NCBI GenBank assembly: GCA_016790695.1
Contig: JAEUOS010000027.1
Location: 41,983-105,982, forward strand
Origin: Burkholderiales bacterium
GTDB taxonomy: Bacteria > Pseudomonadota > Gammaproteobacteria > Burkholderiales > JAEUOS01
Direction of reading: 5' to 3'
Length of the DNA: 64,000 nucleotides
Both the position numbers and the translations under genes were made by a program. This document shows, piece by piece, positions 1 to 8,768 of this stretch. The notes under the pieces are model-generated. The model was not told where the DNA came from. It did not search any database and saw only the letters and a list, made by a program, of their open reading frames with translations. Positions within the stretch are counted from its first letter, which is position 1, and each line of letters begins with the position of its first letter.

Positions 1-129
1 CAGGTAGTAGTCGATGCCGAGGCGGTCGTAGGCCTCGGCCAGCCGCAGGCGGTTCTCGTAGAACTCGGCCAGCGGCGCGCCGCTGTCGTCGAGGTGGTCG
101 AAAACGCCGAATCGCAGGTTGTCGGACAC
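1..129 (-). CDS. LLM-class flavin-dependent oxidoreductase, N-terminal fragment
   Basis: Only the first 43 codons lie in the window; the gene continues beyond base 1. The N-terminus reads VSDNLRFGVFDHLDDSG, then a helix ending in RLGIDYYL, which matches the opening beta strand and first helix of bacterial luciferase-like TIM-barrel monooxygenases. Members use reduced FMN, usually supplied by a separate reductase, to oxygenate small organic substrates. I take GTG at 127-129 as the start; a TTG at 139-141 is in frame and also possible, and a stop lies further upstream. No Shine-Dalgarno is obvious. It is divergent from the EamA gene, with about 155 bases between them. The substrate cannot be inferred from this fragment. 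Confidence 0.72.
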   Translation of the reverse strand, partial: MSDNLRFGVFDHLDDSGAPLAEFYENRLRLAEAYDRLGIDYYL

Positions 130-285
130 GTGCGCACGCAAGGATGGTCGATCCTGCGTCCAGGAAGGATGACGGAGTCAGTCTAGAGCATCCCGGCCGG
201 CGATCCGGCCGCGCCGGGCCCGCGTCCATGAGCGAGAATGCGGCGGCACGCGCGGATTCGCGCGCACGCCATCCCCGGATCTGCC

Positions 286-1203
286 ATGACCCTTCCCGCC
301 TGGACCTGGATCGCGCTCACGCTGATGGCGGCGCTCGCACAGACGTTTCGCAACGCCGCGCAGCGCCGCGTGTCCGGGACCCAGGGCACCCTGCCGGCGA
401 CCCTGGTGCGCTTCGTGTTCGGCCTGCCGTTCGCCTGCCTGTGGCTGGCGGCGGTCATGGCCTGGCTGGGCGTGACGCCTCGCATGACCTGGGCGTTCGC
501 CGGCTGGGTGGCGATCGGCGCCATCGGCCAGCTGGTCGCCACCGCCCTGCTCCTCAAGGCGATGCAGGAGCGCAACTTCGTCATCGGCGTGGTGTTTGCC
601 AAGACCGAGATCGTGCAGGTCGCGATTCTCTCCTGGCTCCTGCTGGCCGACACGCTGCCGCCGGTGTCGATCCTCGCGATCGCCATCGCGACCGCGGGGG
701 TGATCCTGCTGTCGATGGATCCGGCGACGCTGCGCCAGGCCGGCTTCCTGCGGTCGCTGCGCTCGCCGGCGGCGGCGTACGGGCTCGCCTCGGGCGCCGC
801 CTTCGCGATCTCGATCCTCGGCTATCGCGCCGCCGCGCTGGCGGTGCCGGAGATGCCGGCGATCCTGTCCGGCGCGTTCGGCGTGGCCTGCGCGCAGGCG
901 CTGCAGTCCGTGCTTCTCGGGGGCTGGCTTTACCTGCGCCAGCCCGCCGCACTGGCAGCGCTGGCCGGCGAATGGCGCATTTCGGTGGCGGCCGGGATGC
1001 TCGGCACCATCGCCTCCGCCGGCTGGTTCACCGCGGTGGCGCTCAACACCGCCGCCGAGGTGCGCGCCCTGGGCCTGGTCGAGGTGTTCTTCACGTACGC
1101 GGTCTCGCGCAAGCTGATGGGCGAGAACACCAGCACCCGCGAGATCGCCGGCATCGTCCTGGTGATGATCGGCGTGCTGCTGATCTGTCTGCGCGCGCTC
1201 TGA
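286..1203 (+). CDS. EamA/DMT-family transporter
   Basis: A 305-residue, very hydrophobic protein with about ten predicted membrane spans in two halves, the arrangement of EamA (DUF6) exporters of the drug/metabolite transporter superfamily. These inner-membrane carriers export amino acids, nucleotide precursors or other metabolites. The ATG at 286 starts MTLPAWTWIALTLMAA, which leads directly into the first span; an in-frame ATG at 238 would add 16 charged residues and looks unlikely. The gene is convergent with the P450 gene, whose stop is only 8 bases away, so they share no operon. The family is clear but the substrate is unknown. Confidence 0.85.
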   Translation: MTLPAWTWIALTLMAALAQTFRNAAQRRVSGTQGTLPATLVRFVFGLPFACLWLAAVMAWLGVTPRMTWAFAGWVAIGAIGQLVATALLLKAMQERNFVIGVVFAKTEIVQVAILSWLLLADTLPPVSILAIAIATAGVILLSMDPATLRQAGFLRSLRSPAAAYGLASGAAFAISILGYRAAALAVPEMPAILSGAFGVACAQALQSVLLGGWLYLRQPAALAALAGEWRISVAAGMLGTIASAGWFTAVALNTAAEVRALGLVEVFFTYAVSRKLMGENTSTREIAGIVLVMIGVLLICLRAL

Positions 1204-1211
1204 AGGCGCAC

Positions 1212-2630
1212 TCAGCGCGGCGTCAGACGCGCCCGGAACCCCTCGGGCAGCATCGACAGCGCATTGCGCTCGCGCACCGGCTCGCTGCCCACCCGCTCGA
1301 TGATGAAATTACGCATCATCATCGAGGTCACCATCTGGATTTCCAGCATCGCGAGATAGCGGCCGGGGCAGAAGCGCGGGCCGCCGCCGAAGGGCATGAG
1401 CACGCGCTTCGCGGCGGCCGCCGCCTCGCTCTTTCCGGCATCGCCGAGCCAGCGCTCCGGCCGGAAGGACATCGGCTGCGGGAAACGCTCCGGATCGAGC
1501 CCGGCCGGGCGCATCAGGGTGGCGATCGGCGTGCGCGCACGCAGCGCAATGCCGCACACCGTCACCGGCTCGTTGGATTCGTGGGACAGGATCGGCGCCA
1601 CCGGCTTCAGGCGCATCGCCTCGCGGGTGGCGGCTTCGGTATAGACGAGGTCGTCGACGCGGTCGAAGGCGTCGAGCACGGAATGCTCGCCCAGTACCGC
1701 GTCGGCCTCGGCCTGGGCCGCGGCCTGCGCCGCCTTCTCGTCGGCGAGGAAGGCGGTCAGCCAGGCCAGCGTGTTGGCCGTGGTGTCCTCCCCGGCCAGG
1801 AGCACGGTGAACACGTTGCCGCTGACATCGGCGTCGGAGAAGCCGGATTGCGGTGCCTCGCGCGCGACCAGGAGCGCCTCGATCAGGTTGCCCGGCTGCA
1901 GCGCCAGCGCCGGATCGGCCGCGATGCGCGCGCGCGCCGCCGCGATGAAGCCGTCGATGGCACGGCGCACCTCGGCCAGGTCCTTCTCCAGCGCGACGTC
2001 GCCAGGCAGGCGCACGTAGCGCCACCAGGGGAAGATCGCGCTCATGCGCCGGTTGATCGACGGAAACACCTTGTCGAGATGGCGCTGGATCGCGTTGTCG
2101 CCCTGCTCGATGGTGTTGATGTCGACGCCGAACGCGAGGCCCGCGGTGACGTCGACCGTGTAGCGCATGAATTCCAACTGCAGGTCGAGCACCTCGCCGC
2201 TGCGCGCGGCGCGCTGGAAGCGCGCGAGCAGGCGCCGCGTCACCATCACCAGGCCGGGGAAGTAGCGCTTCAGGTGGGCGGGGTCGAATGCCTTCATCAC
2301 CAGGCGGCGCTGGCGCTCCCAGTCCGCGCCCTCGGACGAGAACAGACCGGCGATCCCGAGTTCCCGGAAGATCGACTCCACCGGCCGCACGCGGCGGAAC
2401 GCGCCGGGTCGCGCGCGCAGGATGCGCGCGATCTCGGCCGGGTCGTCGATCACCAGCATCCAGCGTTTCGCGAGGTTGACCCGGTAGGGCGTCCCGTACC
2501 GCCGCGCCCATTCCTCCAGCACCAGGTGCACGCGCGGCGGGTCGAAATACGGCAGGCTCCCGACCAGCGGCCAGGACGGCGGGTGGGGCAATGCGCCGAG
2601 GCGGCGCGGCGCGGCGGTGAGGGCATCCAT
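1212..2630 (-). CDS. cytochrome P450
   Basis: A 472-residue soluble P450. The I-helix oxygen-binding motif AGEDT is at 279-283, the K-helix ExxR (EAMR) at 337-340, and the heme-thiolate loop FGGGPRFCPG at 414-423 with Cys421 as iron ligand, so all catalytic landmarks are intact. It lacks a membrane anchor and has no fused reductase, so it depends on separate ferredoxin or flavodoxin partners, none of which are nearby. The ATG at 2630 gives MDALTAAPRR and the usual proline-rich lead-in (LPHPPSWPLVGSL). It lies downstream of the M16 peptidase pair with 26 bases between them and may be co-transcribed. Sequence flavour resembles bacterial fatty-acid or terpene hydroxylases (CYP110-like), but the substrate is not determinable. 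Confidence 0.9.
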   Translation of the reverse strand: MDALTAAPRRLGALPHPPSWPLVGSLPYFDPPRVHLVLEEWARRYGTPYRVNLAKRWMLVIDDPAEIARILRARPGAFRRVRPVESIFRELGIAGLFSSEGADWERQRRLVMKAFDPAHLKRYFPGLVMVTRRLLARFQRAARSGEVLDLQLEFMRYTVDVTAGLAFGVDINTIEQGDNAIQRHLDKVFPSINRRMSAIFPWWRYVRLPGDVALEKDLAEVRRAIDGFIAAARARIAADPALALQPGNLIEALLVAREAPQSGFSDADVSGNVFTVLLAGEDTTANTLAWLTAFLADEKAAQAAAQAEADAVLGEHSVLDAFDRVDDLVYTEAATREAMRLKPVAPILSHESNEPVTVCGIALRARTPIATLMRPAGLDPERFPQPMSFRPERWLGDAGKSEAAAAAKRVLMPFGGGPRFCPGRYLAMLEIQMVTSMMMRNFIIERVGSEPVRERNALSMLPEGFRARLTPR

Positions 2631-2656
2631 GGGTCGGGTTCCGGGCGCGCGGGCGG

Positions 2657-3979
2657 TCAGTCGGGGGCGCCGACGACGACGGTGACCAGGCCGTCGGGCC
2701 GCACGCGCCGCGCGAAGGCGGCGCGCACGTCGGCCGCGGTGACACGCTCGACGTTGGCGACCCAGCGGTCGAGGTAGTCGAGCGGCAGCCGGTAGAAGCC
2801 GATCACCGCGAGGTTGTCGAGGATCTTGCGGTTGTTGTCGATGCGCAGCGGGAACCCGCCGGTGAGGTTGGCCTTGGCTGCCTTCAGCTCGGCTGCCGTC
2901 GGGCCCTTCTCGACGAACGCGGCCACCACCTCGCGCACCAGCGCCAGCGCCTGGTCGGCCTGTTCCTTCTTGGTCTGCAGGCCCAGCTGGAACGGCCCGG
3001 CATCGGCCAGCGGCAGGAAATAGCTGTACGCGCTGTAGGCGAGGCCGCGCTTTTCCCGCACTTCCTGCATCAGCCGCGACACAAAGCCGCCGCCGCCCAG
3101 CACGTGGTTGCCGACGGTGAGCGCGAAGAAATCCGGATCGCCGCGCGCGAGGGCCGGCACGCCCAGCAGGATGTGCGACTGCGTCGCCGGGTGCGCAAGG
3201 CGGCGCGACCGCGCCTCCGGCGTGCCGACCGCAGGCAGGGCCGGGGCGGCGCCGCCCGCCGGCAGGCCGGCGGTCAGTCGCTCGGCGATGACCTCGGCCT
3301 CGGCGCGCGCGATGTCGCCGATGATCGAGACGACGGCGCGCGCCGCGCCGTAGTTGGCGCGATAGAAGGCCTCGATGTCCGCCCGGTCGATCGCCGCCAC
3401 CGACGCCGGGCTGGCGCTCGCGCCGTACGGATGGGCGCCGTAGAGCGCCTCGTAGAACACCCGGTTGGCGATCGCCTCGGGCTTGGTCTCGGCCTCCCTG
3501 AGCGCGGCGATCGCGCGCGCCTTCTCGCGGCTCACGGCCTCCTCGGGAAACGTCGGGCTCTGCAGCACGGCGGCGAACAACGCGAGCGCCGCCTCGCGCT
3601 CGGCGCGTGCCGACAGGGTGCGCAGGGTGAGGCCGGCGCGGTCGGCATCGGCGCGCGCGCCGCGCTGCGCGCCGGCGTCGGCGAACCCCTCGGCGATCCG
3701 GTTCTCGTCGAGGCCGCCCGCCCCCATGGCGAGCAGGCTGTTGGTGAGGCCGGCGAGGCCGGCCTTGCCGGGCGGGGCGCGCCGCCCGCCGGCGTCGAAG
3801 TCGACGGCGATGTCGAGCATGGGGATGCCGCGCGCCTCGACGAACAGCACGCGCGCGCCCGAGGGCGCGGTCCAGGACTGGATCGGCAGGCCGGCCCGCG
3901 CCGGCAGCGCGACGACGCACGCGGCGAGCGCGACGAGTGCGACGAGCGCGAGCGCGAACCCGGGGCGGCGCAGGGTCAT
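2657..3979 (-). CDS. M16-family peptidase, non-catalytic partner subunit
   Basis: A 440-residue two-lobed M16 protein with a signal peptide (MTLRRPGFALALVALVALAA...ARA), so periplasmic. Where active M16 proteases carry HxxEH, this one reads GLAGLTNSLLAMG, so both His and the Glu are gone and it cannot bind zinc in the usual way. The C-terminal lobe keeps the REKRGLAYS segment, which carries the Arg/Tyr residues that contact substrate in heterodimeric M16 enzymes. It follows the catalytic M16 gene by 8 bases on the same strand. By analogy with MPP-type and YmxG-like pairs, I infer it forms a heterodimer with the upstream protein and supplies the substrate-binding half. Confidence 0.88.
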   Translation of the reverse strand: MTLRRPGFALALVALVALAACVVALPARAGLPIQSWTAPSGARVLFVEARGIPMLDIAVDFDAGGRRAPPGKAGLAGLTNSLLAMGAGGLDENRIAEGFADAGAQRGARADADRAGLTLRTLSARAEREAALALFAAVLQSPTFPEEAVSREKARAIAALREAETKPEAIANRVFYEALYGAHPYGASASPASVAAIDRADIEAFYRANYGAARAVVSIIGDIARAEAEVIAERLTAGLPAGGAAPALPAVGTPEARSRRLAHPATQSHILLGVPALARGDPDFFALTVGNHVLGGGGFVSRLMQEVREKRGLAYSAYSYFLPLADAGPFQLGLQTKKEQADQALALVREVVAAFVEKGPTAAELKAAKANLTGGFPLRIDNNRKILDNLAVIGFYRLPLDYLDRWVANVERVTAADVRAAFARRVRPDGLVTVVVGAPD

Positions 3980-3988
3980 CGCGTCATC

Positions 3989-5380
3989 TCAATGCCGGAA
4001 TCCGCGCGGCGCGGGCGGGGGCCGGTCGGTCAGCGGCAGCGGGCGCAGGGTCGCCACCGTCAGCGTGTCGTCGCCGAAGTACCGGGCAGCCACCGCCTTC
4101 ACCTCCTCGGCGGTGACGGCGCGGATCTTGTCCAGCGCGCGGTCGATCTGCCGGTGCGACAAGCCGCTCATCTCGAACTGCGCGATCTCCATCGCCTGGC
4201 CGAAGATCGAATCGCGCTTGAACACCTGCGCGGCCACCACCTGCGCCTTGACGCGCCGCAGTTCGGCCTCGCTGACGCCGTCGGCGGCGATGCGCCGCAC
4301 CTCGGCACGCAACGCCTCCTCGACCTCGGCGGCGCTGCGCCCGGCGGCCGGCGTGCCTTCGAGCACGAACAGCACCGGTCCGCGCGCCGTGCTGTCGTAG
4401 CCGGCGCCGGCGTGGCTGGCCACGCGCGAGCCGCGCACCAGGCTGCGCGTGAGGCGCGCGCCGTCGTGCCCGTCGAGCACGCCCGCGAGCACCTCGAGCG
4501 CATGCACGTCGGCGTCCTTCTCGACGTCGACGAGCCGCGGCGCGCGCCAGGCGAGCGACACGTGCGGCAGTTCCGCCGGCGCCTTGACCTCGACGCGCCG
4601 GATGCCGGCCTGCGGCGGCTCGTCCTGGGCCTTGCGCGCAGGCAGCGGCCGGGCCCGGACCGGCCCGTAGTGCTTGCGCGCCAGCCGCACCACCGTTTCG
4701 GGGCTGGCATCGCCGGTGACGATCAGCACGGCATTGTTCGGCGCGTACCAGGCGCCGTACCAGGCGCGCGCGTCGGCGGCCGTCATCGTCTCGAGGTCGC
4801 GCATCCAGCCGATCACCGGCGTGCGGTAGGGGCTCGCCTTGTAGGCGGCCGCCATCAGGGTCTCGTGGAGCAGCGCGCGCGGCTGGTCGTCGGTGCGCAG
4901 ACGGCGCTCCTCCATGACGACCTTGATCTCCTTGGCGAACTCGGCGTCGGAAAAGCGCAGGTTGGCCATGCGATCGGCCTCGAGCTGCATGACGAGCTCG
5001 AGCCGCGACTTGTGGACCTGCTGGAAGTAGGCGGTGTAGTCGCGGCTGGTGAAGGCGTTCTCGCGCCCGCCGGCGGCGGCCACCCGCCGCGAGAACTCGC
5101 CCGGGCCCAGGCGCCGCGTGCCCTTGAACATCATGTGCTCGAGCACATGGGCCACGCCGGTGGTGCCGTTGACCTCGTCGATGCTGCCGGCGCGGTACCA
5201 GACCATGTGCGCCACGGTGGGCGCGCGCCGGTCCTCCTTGACGATGATCTTCAGGCCGTTGGGAAGCACCGTCTCGAACGCCTCGGCCCGGACCCCGTGC
5301 ACGACGCCGAGGAGGGCAAGCGCGACGACGGCCCGCAGTGCGTGCGCGGATGGGGACTTGATAAAATCCGTTCTTGGCAT
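3989..5380 (-). CDS. M16-family zinc metallopeptidase, catalytic subunit
   Basis: A 463-residue secreted peptidase with an N-terminal signal sequence ending near VRAEAF. The inverted zinc motif HVLEH lies at 78-82, and the distal glutamate ligand fits Glu157 in MEERR, the HxxEH-x74-E arrangement of pitrilysin/insulinase-family enzymes. It should degrade or process peptides in the periplasm together with the inactive partner encoded 8 bases downstream. The gene is divergent from ftsY, a common arrangement in betaproteobacteria. A TAAAAT hexamer on the plus strand at 5362-5367, inside the start of this gene, could serve ftsY, but no good -35 box goes with it. Confidence 0.92.
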   Translation of the reverse strand: MPRTDFIKSPSAHALRAVVALALLGVVHGVRAEAFETVLPNGLKIIVKEDRRAPTVAHMVWYRAGSIDEVNGTTGVAHVLEHMMFKGTRRLGPGEFSRRVAAAGGRENAFTSRDYTAYFQQVHKSRLELVMQLEADRMANLRFSDAEFAKEIKVVMEERRLRTDDQPRALLHETLMAAAYKASPYRTPVIGWMRDLETMTAADARAWYGAWYAPNNAVLIVTGDASPETVVRLARKHYGPVRARPLPARKAQDEPPQAGIRRVEVKAPAELPHVSLAWRAPRLVDVEKDADVHALEVLAGVLDGHDGARLTRSLVRGSRVASHAGAGYDSTARGPVLFVLEGTPAAGRSAAEVEEALRAEVRRIAADGVSEAELRRVKAQVVAAQVFKRDSIFGQAMEIAQFEMSGLSHRQIDRALDKIRAVTAEEVKAVAARYFGDDTLTVATLRPLPLTDRPPPAPRGFRH

Positions 5381-5570
5381 GGCAGAGTGCCCGCGCGGGG
5401 CGAACCGGCGGCGACGCCGGCAGGACCGGCACCGCGGAAGCAGCGCACCGTCCGGCCGGCGAGCGGGCCGGTGAGGCGGCGCAGCAAGCCGCGCCGCCGA
5501 AGGTCGCGCGGTCGAATGTTACGCGGTTTTTGACGCCGGCCATGCCATCGAAGTTCCGACGCCGTCCCCG

Positions 5571-6554
5571 ATGTTCTCCTTCCTCAAGCCCAAGACCACC
5601 ACGCCCCCGGACCCGCCGCCCGCACCCGCCGCGGCGGCGGATGTCGCGCCGAAGGCGTCCTGGACCGAGCGCCTCAAGGCGGGCCTGTCGAAGACGCGCG
5701 CGCAGCTGACCTCGCTGTTCTCCGGCCTCAAGGTCGACGAGGCGCTGTTCGAGGAGCTCGAGGCCGCGCTGATCGGCGCCGACTGCGGCGTCGACGCGGC
5801 GACGCACCTGATCGCCCGCCTGCGCGAACGCGCCCGGCGTGACCGCATCGAGGACGGCGAGGTGCTCAAGCGCGCGCTGGCCGAACTGATCGCGGAGCTG
5901 CTCGCGCCGCTCGAGCGGCCGCTCGATCTCGATCGCGCCCGGCCGCTGGTGCTGATGGTCGCCGGCGTCAACGGGGTCGGCAAGACCACCTCGATCGGCA
6001 AGCTCGCCAAGTACCTGCAGCTGCAGGGCAAGAGCATCCTGCTCGCCGCCGGCGACACCTTCCGCGCCGCCGCGCGCGAGCAGCTCGTGACCTGGGGCGA
6101 GCGCAACGGCGTGACCGTGATCGCCCAGCAGGGCGGCGATCCGGCCGCGGTCGTCTTCGATGCGGTGCACGCCGCGCGGGCGCGCGGCATCGATGTCCTG
6201 ATCGCCGACACCGCCGGACGGTTGCCGACCCAGGCCAACCTGATGGAGGAGATCCGCAAGGTCAAGCGCGTCATCGGCAAGGCCGAGCCGTCGGCTCCCC
6301 ACGAGGTGCTGCTGGTGATCGACGCCAATACCGGCCAGAACGCGGTGGCGCAGGTGAAGGCCTTCGACGACGCGCTCGCGCTGACCGGGCTGGTGGTGAC
6401 CAAGCTCGACGGCAGCGCCAAGGGCGGCGTGCTGGCCGCGATCGCGCGCGCGCGCCCGGTGCCGGTGCGCTTCATCGGCGTCGGCGAGGGCATCGACGAC
6501 CTGCGGCCGTTCGTCGCGCGCGACTTCGCCAACGCCATGCTCGGCCTCGACTGA
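5571..6554 (+). CDS. ftsY: signal recognition particle receptor FtsY
   Basis: The SRP receptor GTPase, which docks SRP-ribosome complexes at the inner membrane and hands nascent membrane proteins to SecYEG. The 327-residue protein has a short proline/alanine linker (residues 8-30), an N-domain helical bundle, and a G-domain with P-loop GVNGVGKTT (132-140), DTAGR near 213 and TKLDG near 282. It is short because the acidic A-domain of E. coli FtsY is essentially missing. Membrane attachment probably relies on the amphipathic helix that begins the N-domain. It heads an ftsY-ftsE-ftsX operon; ftsE begins 14 bases after its stop. Confidence 0.97.
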   Translation: MFSFLKPKTTTPPDPPPAPAAAADVAPKASWTERLKAGLSKTRAQLTSLFSGLKVDEALFEELEAALIGADCGVDAATHLIARLRERARRDRIEDGEVLKRALAELIAELLAPLERPLDLDRARPLVLMVAGVNGVGKTTSIGKLAKYLQLQGKSILLAAGDTFRAAAREQLVTWGERNGVTVIAQQGGDPAAVVFDAVHAARARGIDVLIADTAGRLPTQANLMEEIRKVKRVIGKAEPSAPHEVLLVIDANTGQNAVAQVKAFDDALALTGLVVTKLDGSAKGGVLAAIARARPVPVRFIGVGEGIDDLRPFVARDFANAMLGLD

Positions 6555-6568
6555 CCGCGACCGCCGCG

Positions 6569-7234
6569 ATGATCGAGTTCTCGGCGGTCACCAAGCGCTA
6601 CCCGGGCGGGCACGAGGCGCTCCGGTCCGTGAGCCTCAAGGTCGGCGACGGCGAGCTTCTGTTCATCACCGGCCATTCGGGAGCGGGCAAGAGCACGCTG
6701 CTCAAGCTGCTGCCGGTGATCGAGCGCGCCACCAGCGGCAGCGTGATCGTCAACGGGCAGAACGTCGGCACCATGCGCCTGGCCGCCATCCCGTACCTGC
6801 GGCGCAACATCGGCCAGATCTTCCAGGACCAGAAGCTGCTCTACGACCGCAGCGTGTTCGACAACGTGATGCTGCCGCTCGCCGTCACCGGCGTGCATCC
6901 GAAGGACGCCGCGCGCCGCGCGCGCGCGGCGCTCGACAAGGTCGGGCTGCTCGCGCGCGAGAAGTCCAATCCGATCGCCTTGTCCGGCGGCGAGCAGCAG
7001 CGCCTCGCGATCGCGCGCGCGATCGTCAACCGGCCGTCGATCATCATCGCCGACGAGCCGACCTCCAACCTCGACGCCGACTACGCCGCGGAGATCATCG
7101 ATCTGTTCGTGGCGTTCCACCAGGTCGGCGTCACCGTGCTCATCGCCACCCACGACGAAACGGCGGTGGCGCGCGCCGCGACGCGCGCGCAGACGCGCTG
7201 CGTCGCGCTGCGCGGCGGCGAGCTGGTGTCATGA
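6569..7234 (+). CDS. ftsE: cell division ATP-binding protein FtsE
   Basis: The ATPase of the FtsEX complex, which sits at the divisome and controls septal peptidoglycan hydrolysis by activating EnvC and the amidases. The 221 residues hold Walker A GHSGAGKST (35-43), the ABC signature LSGGEQQR (138-145) and Walker B IIIADEP. Length and motifs are standard. The stop overlaps the ftsX start by 4 bases, giving translational coupling of the two subunits. An EnvC homologue, the expected periplasmic target of FtsEX, is encoded in the same window at 26734-27930. Confidence 0.97.
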   Translation: MIEFSAVTKRYPGGHEALRSVSLKVGDGELLFITGHSGAGKSTLLKLLPVIERATSGSVIVNGQNVGTMRLAAIPYLRRNIGQIFQDQKLLYDRSVFDNVMLPLAVTGVHPKDAARRARAALDKVGLLAREKSNPIALSGGEQQRLAIARAIVNRPSIIIADEPTSNLDADYAAEIIDLFVAFHQVGVTVLIATHDETAVARAATRAQTRCVALRGGELVS

Positions 7235-8139
7235 CCGCCTGGCTGCGGCTGCACGCGATGGCCTTCGCGGGCACGCTCGCGAAGCTCGCCGCGACGCCCT
7301 TCGCCACCCTGCTCAACGCGCTGGTGATCGGCGTCGCCCTCGCGCTGCCCGCGGGCGCCTACGTCCTGCTGGTCAACCTGCAGACCGCCGCGCGCGGCGT
7401 GTCCAGCGACCCCGAGTTTTCGGTGTTCATGGCGCTGGATGCACAGAAGGCCGATGTCGCCGACATCGACAAGCGGCTGCGCGCGCTGCCCGACGTCGCG
7501 CGCGTCGAGTTCCGCTCGCGCGAGGCGGCGCTCGCGGAATTCCGCCGGCATCCGTCGATGGGCGACGTGATCGCGGCGCTGGACCGCAACCCGCTGCCCG
7601 ACGCCTTCATCGTCCGCGTCGCGCGCAACGACGGCGAAGTCCTCGACGCCCTCGCCGCACGGGTGCGCGGCTGGCCGAACGTCGAGCATGTCCAGGTCGA
7701 TTCGGCATGGGTGCGGCGGGTCGCGGCGGCGATCGGCGTCGGGCGCGCGTCGGTGCTGATCCTCGCGGCCCTGCTGTCGTTCGCGCTGCTCGCAGTGACC
7801 TTCAACACCATCCGGCTGCAGATGCTCACCCAGCGCGACGAGATCGAGCTCGCCAAGCTGCTCGGCGCGACCAACGGCACGATCCGCCGGCCGTTCTACT
7901 ACTACGGCGCCCTGCTCGGCCTGCTCGGCGGCGGCGCCGCTCTCGCCATCGTCCATGGCGCGCTTCACGTCCTCAATCGCAGCGTGGCCGACCTCGCGCG
8001 CCAGTACGGATCCGACTTCCGGCTCGACAGCCTGCCGCCGCAGGACCTCGCCTCCCTGCTCGCATTCGCCGCCCTGCTCGGCCTGTGCGGCGCCTGGCTG
8101 TCGGTGACACGCCACCTGCGCGAGTTCGAGCCGCGCTAG
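7231..8139 (+). CDS. ftsX: cell division protein FtsX
   Basis: The membrane subunit of FtsEX. The 302-residue protein has an N-terminal membrane span near residues 20-45, a periplasmic loop of about 110 residues that would contact EnvC, and three C-terminal spans, the topology typical of FtsX/MacB-type permeases. The start is the ATG that overlaps the ftsE stop (ATGA), which is the normal arrangement. ATP binding by FtsE is transmitted through the periplasmic loop to switch on cell-wall hydrolases at the septum. It is the last gene of the ftsYEX operon and converges on sco, with 11 bases between the stops. Confidence 0.95.
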   Translation: MTAWLRLHAMAFAGTLAKLAATPFATLLNALVIGVALALPAGAYVLLVNLQTAARGVSSDPEFSVFMALDAQKADVADIDKRLRALPDVARVEFRSREAALAEFRRHPSMGDVIAALDRNPLPDAFIVRVARNDGEVLDALAARVRGWPNVEHVQVDSAWVRRVAAAIGVGRASVLILAALLSFALLAVTFNTIRLQMLTQRDEIELAKLLGATNGTIRRPFYYYGALLGLLGGGAALAIVHGALHVLNRSVADLARQYGSDFRLDSLPPQDLASLLAFAALLGLCGAWLSVTRHLREFEPR

Positions 8140-8150
8140 CTAGGCCCGGG

Positions 8151-8768
8151 TCAGGCGCCGCCGAGCAGCAGGCGGATGTCGGCGATCAGGCGTTCCGCGC
8201 TCACCGACGCCGGCTCGCCGGCCGGCGGCGGGCGCACGAACAGGCGCAGGCGACCCTGCGGATCGTAGACGTAGGTGCCGGCCGAGTGGTCCATGGTGTA
8301 GCTGCCCGGGGTCTTGCCCGGCACCTTCTGATAGAAGACCTTGAAGTCCTTGGCCACCCTGGCGGTGGCGGCCGCATCGCCGTACAGGCCGACGAACGAC
8401 GGGTGGAACGCCGGCACGTACTGCGCCAGCAGCGCCTGCGTGTCGCGCTCGGGATCGACCGTGATGAACAGGACCTGCAGGCGCTGGCCGTCCGGGCCGA
8501 GCTTCTCGACCACCTCGCGCATCTCGGCCAGCGCGGTCGGGCACACGTCCGGACACTGGGTGAAGCCGAAGAAGACCGTCACGACGCGGCCGCGGTAGTC
8601 GGCCAGGGACACCTTGCGGCCGGTGTGATCGGTCAGCGCGAAGTCCTTCGCATAGTCGGCGCCGGTGATGTCGGTGTGGCGGAATCTCGGCGCGGTGTCG
8701 CCGCAGGCGGCCGCCGCGACGGCGACCGCGCAGGCGAAGAGCGCACGGACCGCGGCGCGGCGCGTCAT
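8151..8768 (-). CDS. SCO1/SenC-family copper chaperone for cytochrome oxidase
   Basis: A 205-residue thioredoxin-fold protein that delivers copper to the CuA centre of cytochrome c oxidase subunit II. The copper-binding CxxxC is CPDVC (Cys72, Cys76) and the third ligand is the His of MDHSAG near residue 160. The N-terminus ([23 protein letters not shown]) looks like a lipoprotein signal with Cys22 as anchor, placing it on the periplasmic side. The ATG at 8768 overlaps the ctaB stop by 4 bases, so it is translationally coupled to heme O synthase and is the last gene of the oxidase assembly operon. Confidence 0.93.
   Translation of the reverse strand: MTRRAAVRALFACAVAVAAAACGDTAPRFRHTDITGADYAKDFALTDHTGRKVSLADYRGRVVTVFFGFTQCPDVCPTALAEMREVVEKLGPDGQRLQVLFITVDPERDTQALLAQYVPAFHPSFVGLYGDAAATARVAKDFKVFYQKVPGKTPGSYTMDHSAGTYVYDPQGRLRLFVRPPPAGEPASVSAERLIADIRLLLGGA

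Noticed and set aside
144..2777. An 877-codon plus-strand open frame
   Set aside because: It overlaps the EamA gene in another frame and lies antisense to the P450 gene, with low-complexity composition and no recognisable domain.
5339..5367. Promoter for ftsY at TAAAAT 5362-5367
   Set aside because: No acceptable -35 at 16-18 bases and the site lies inside the M16 coding start, so evidence is too weak for a separate feature.
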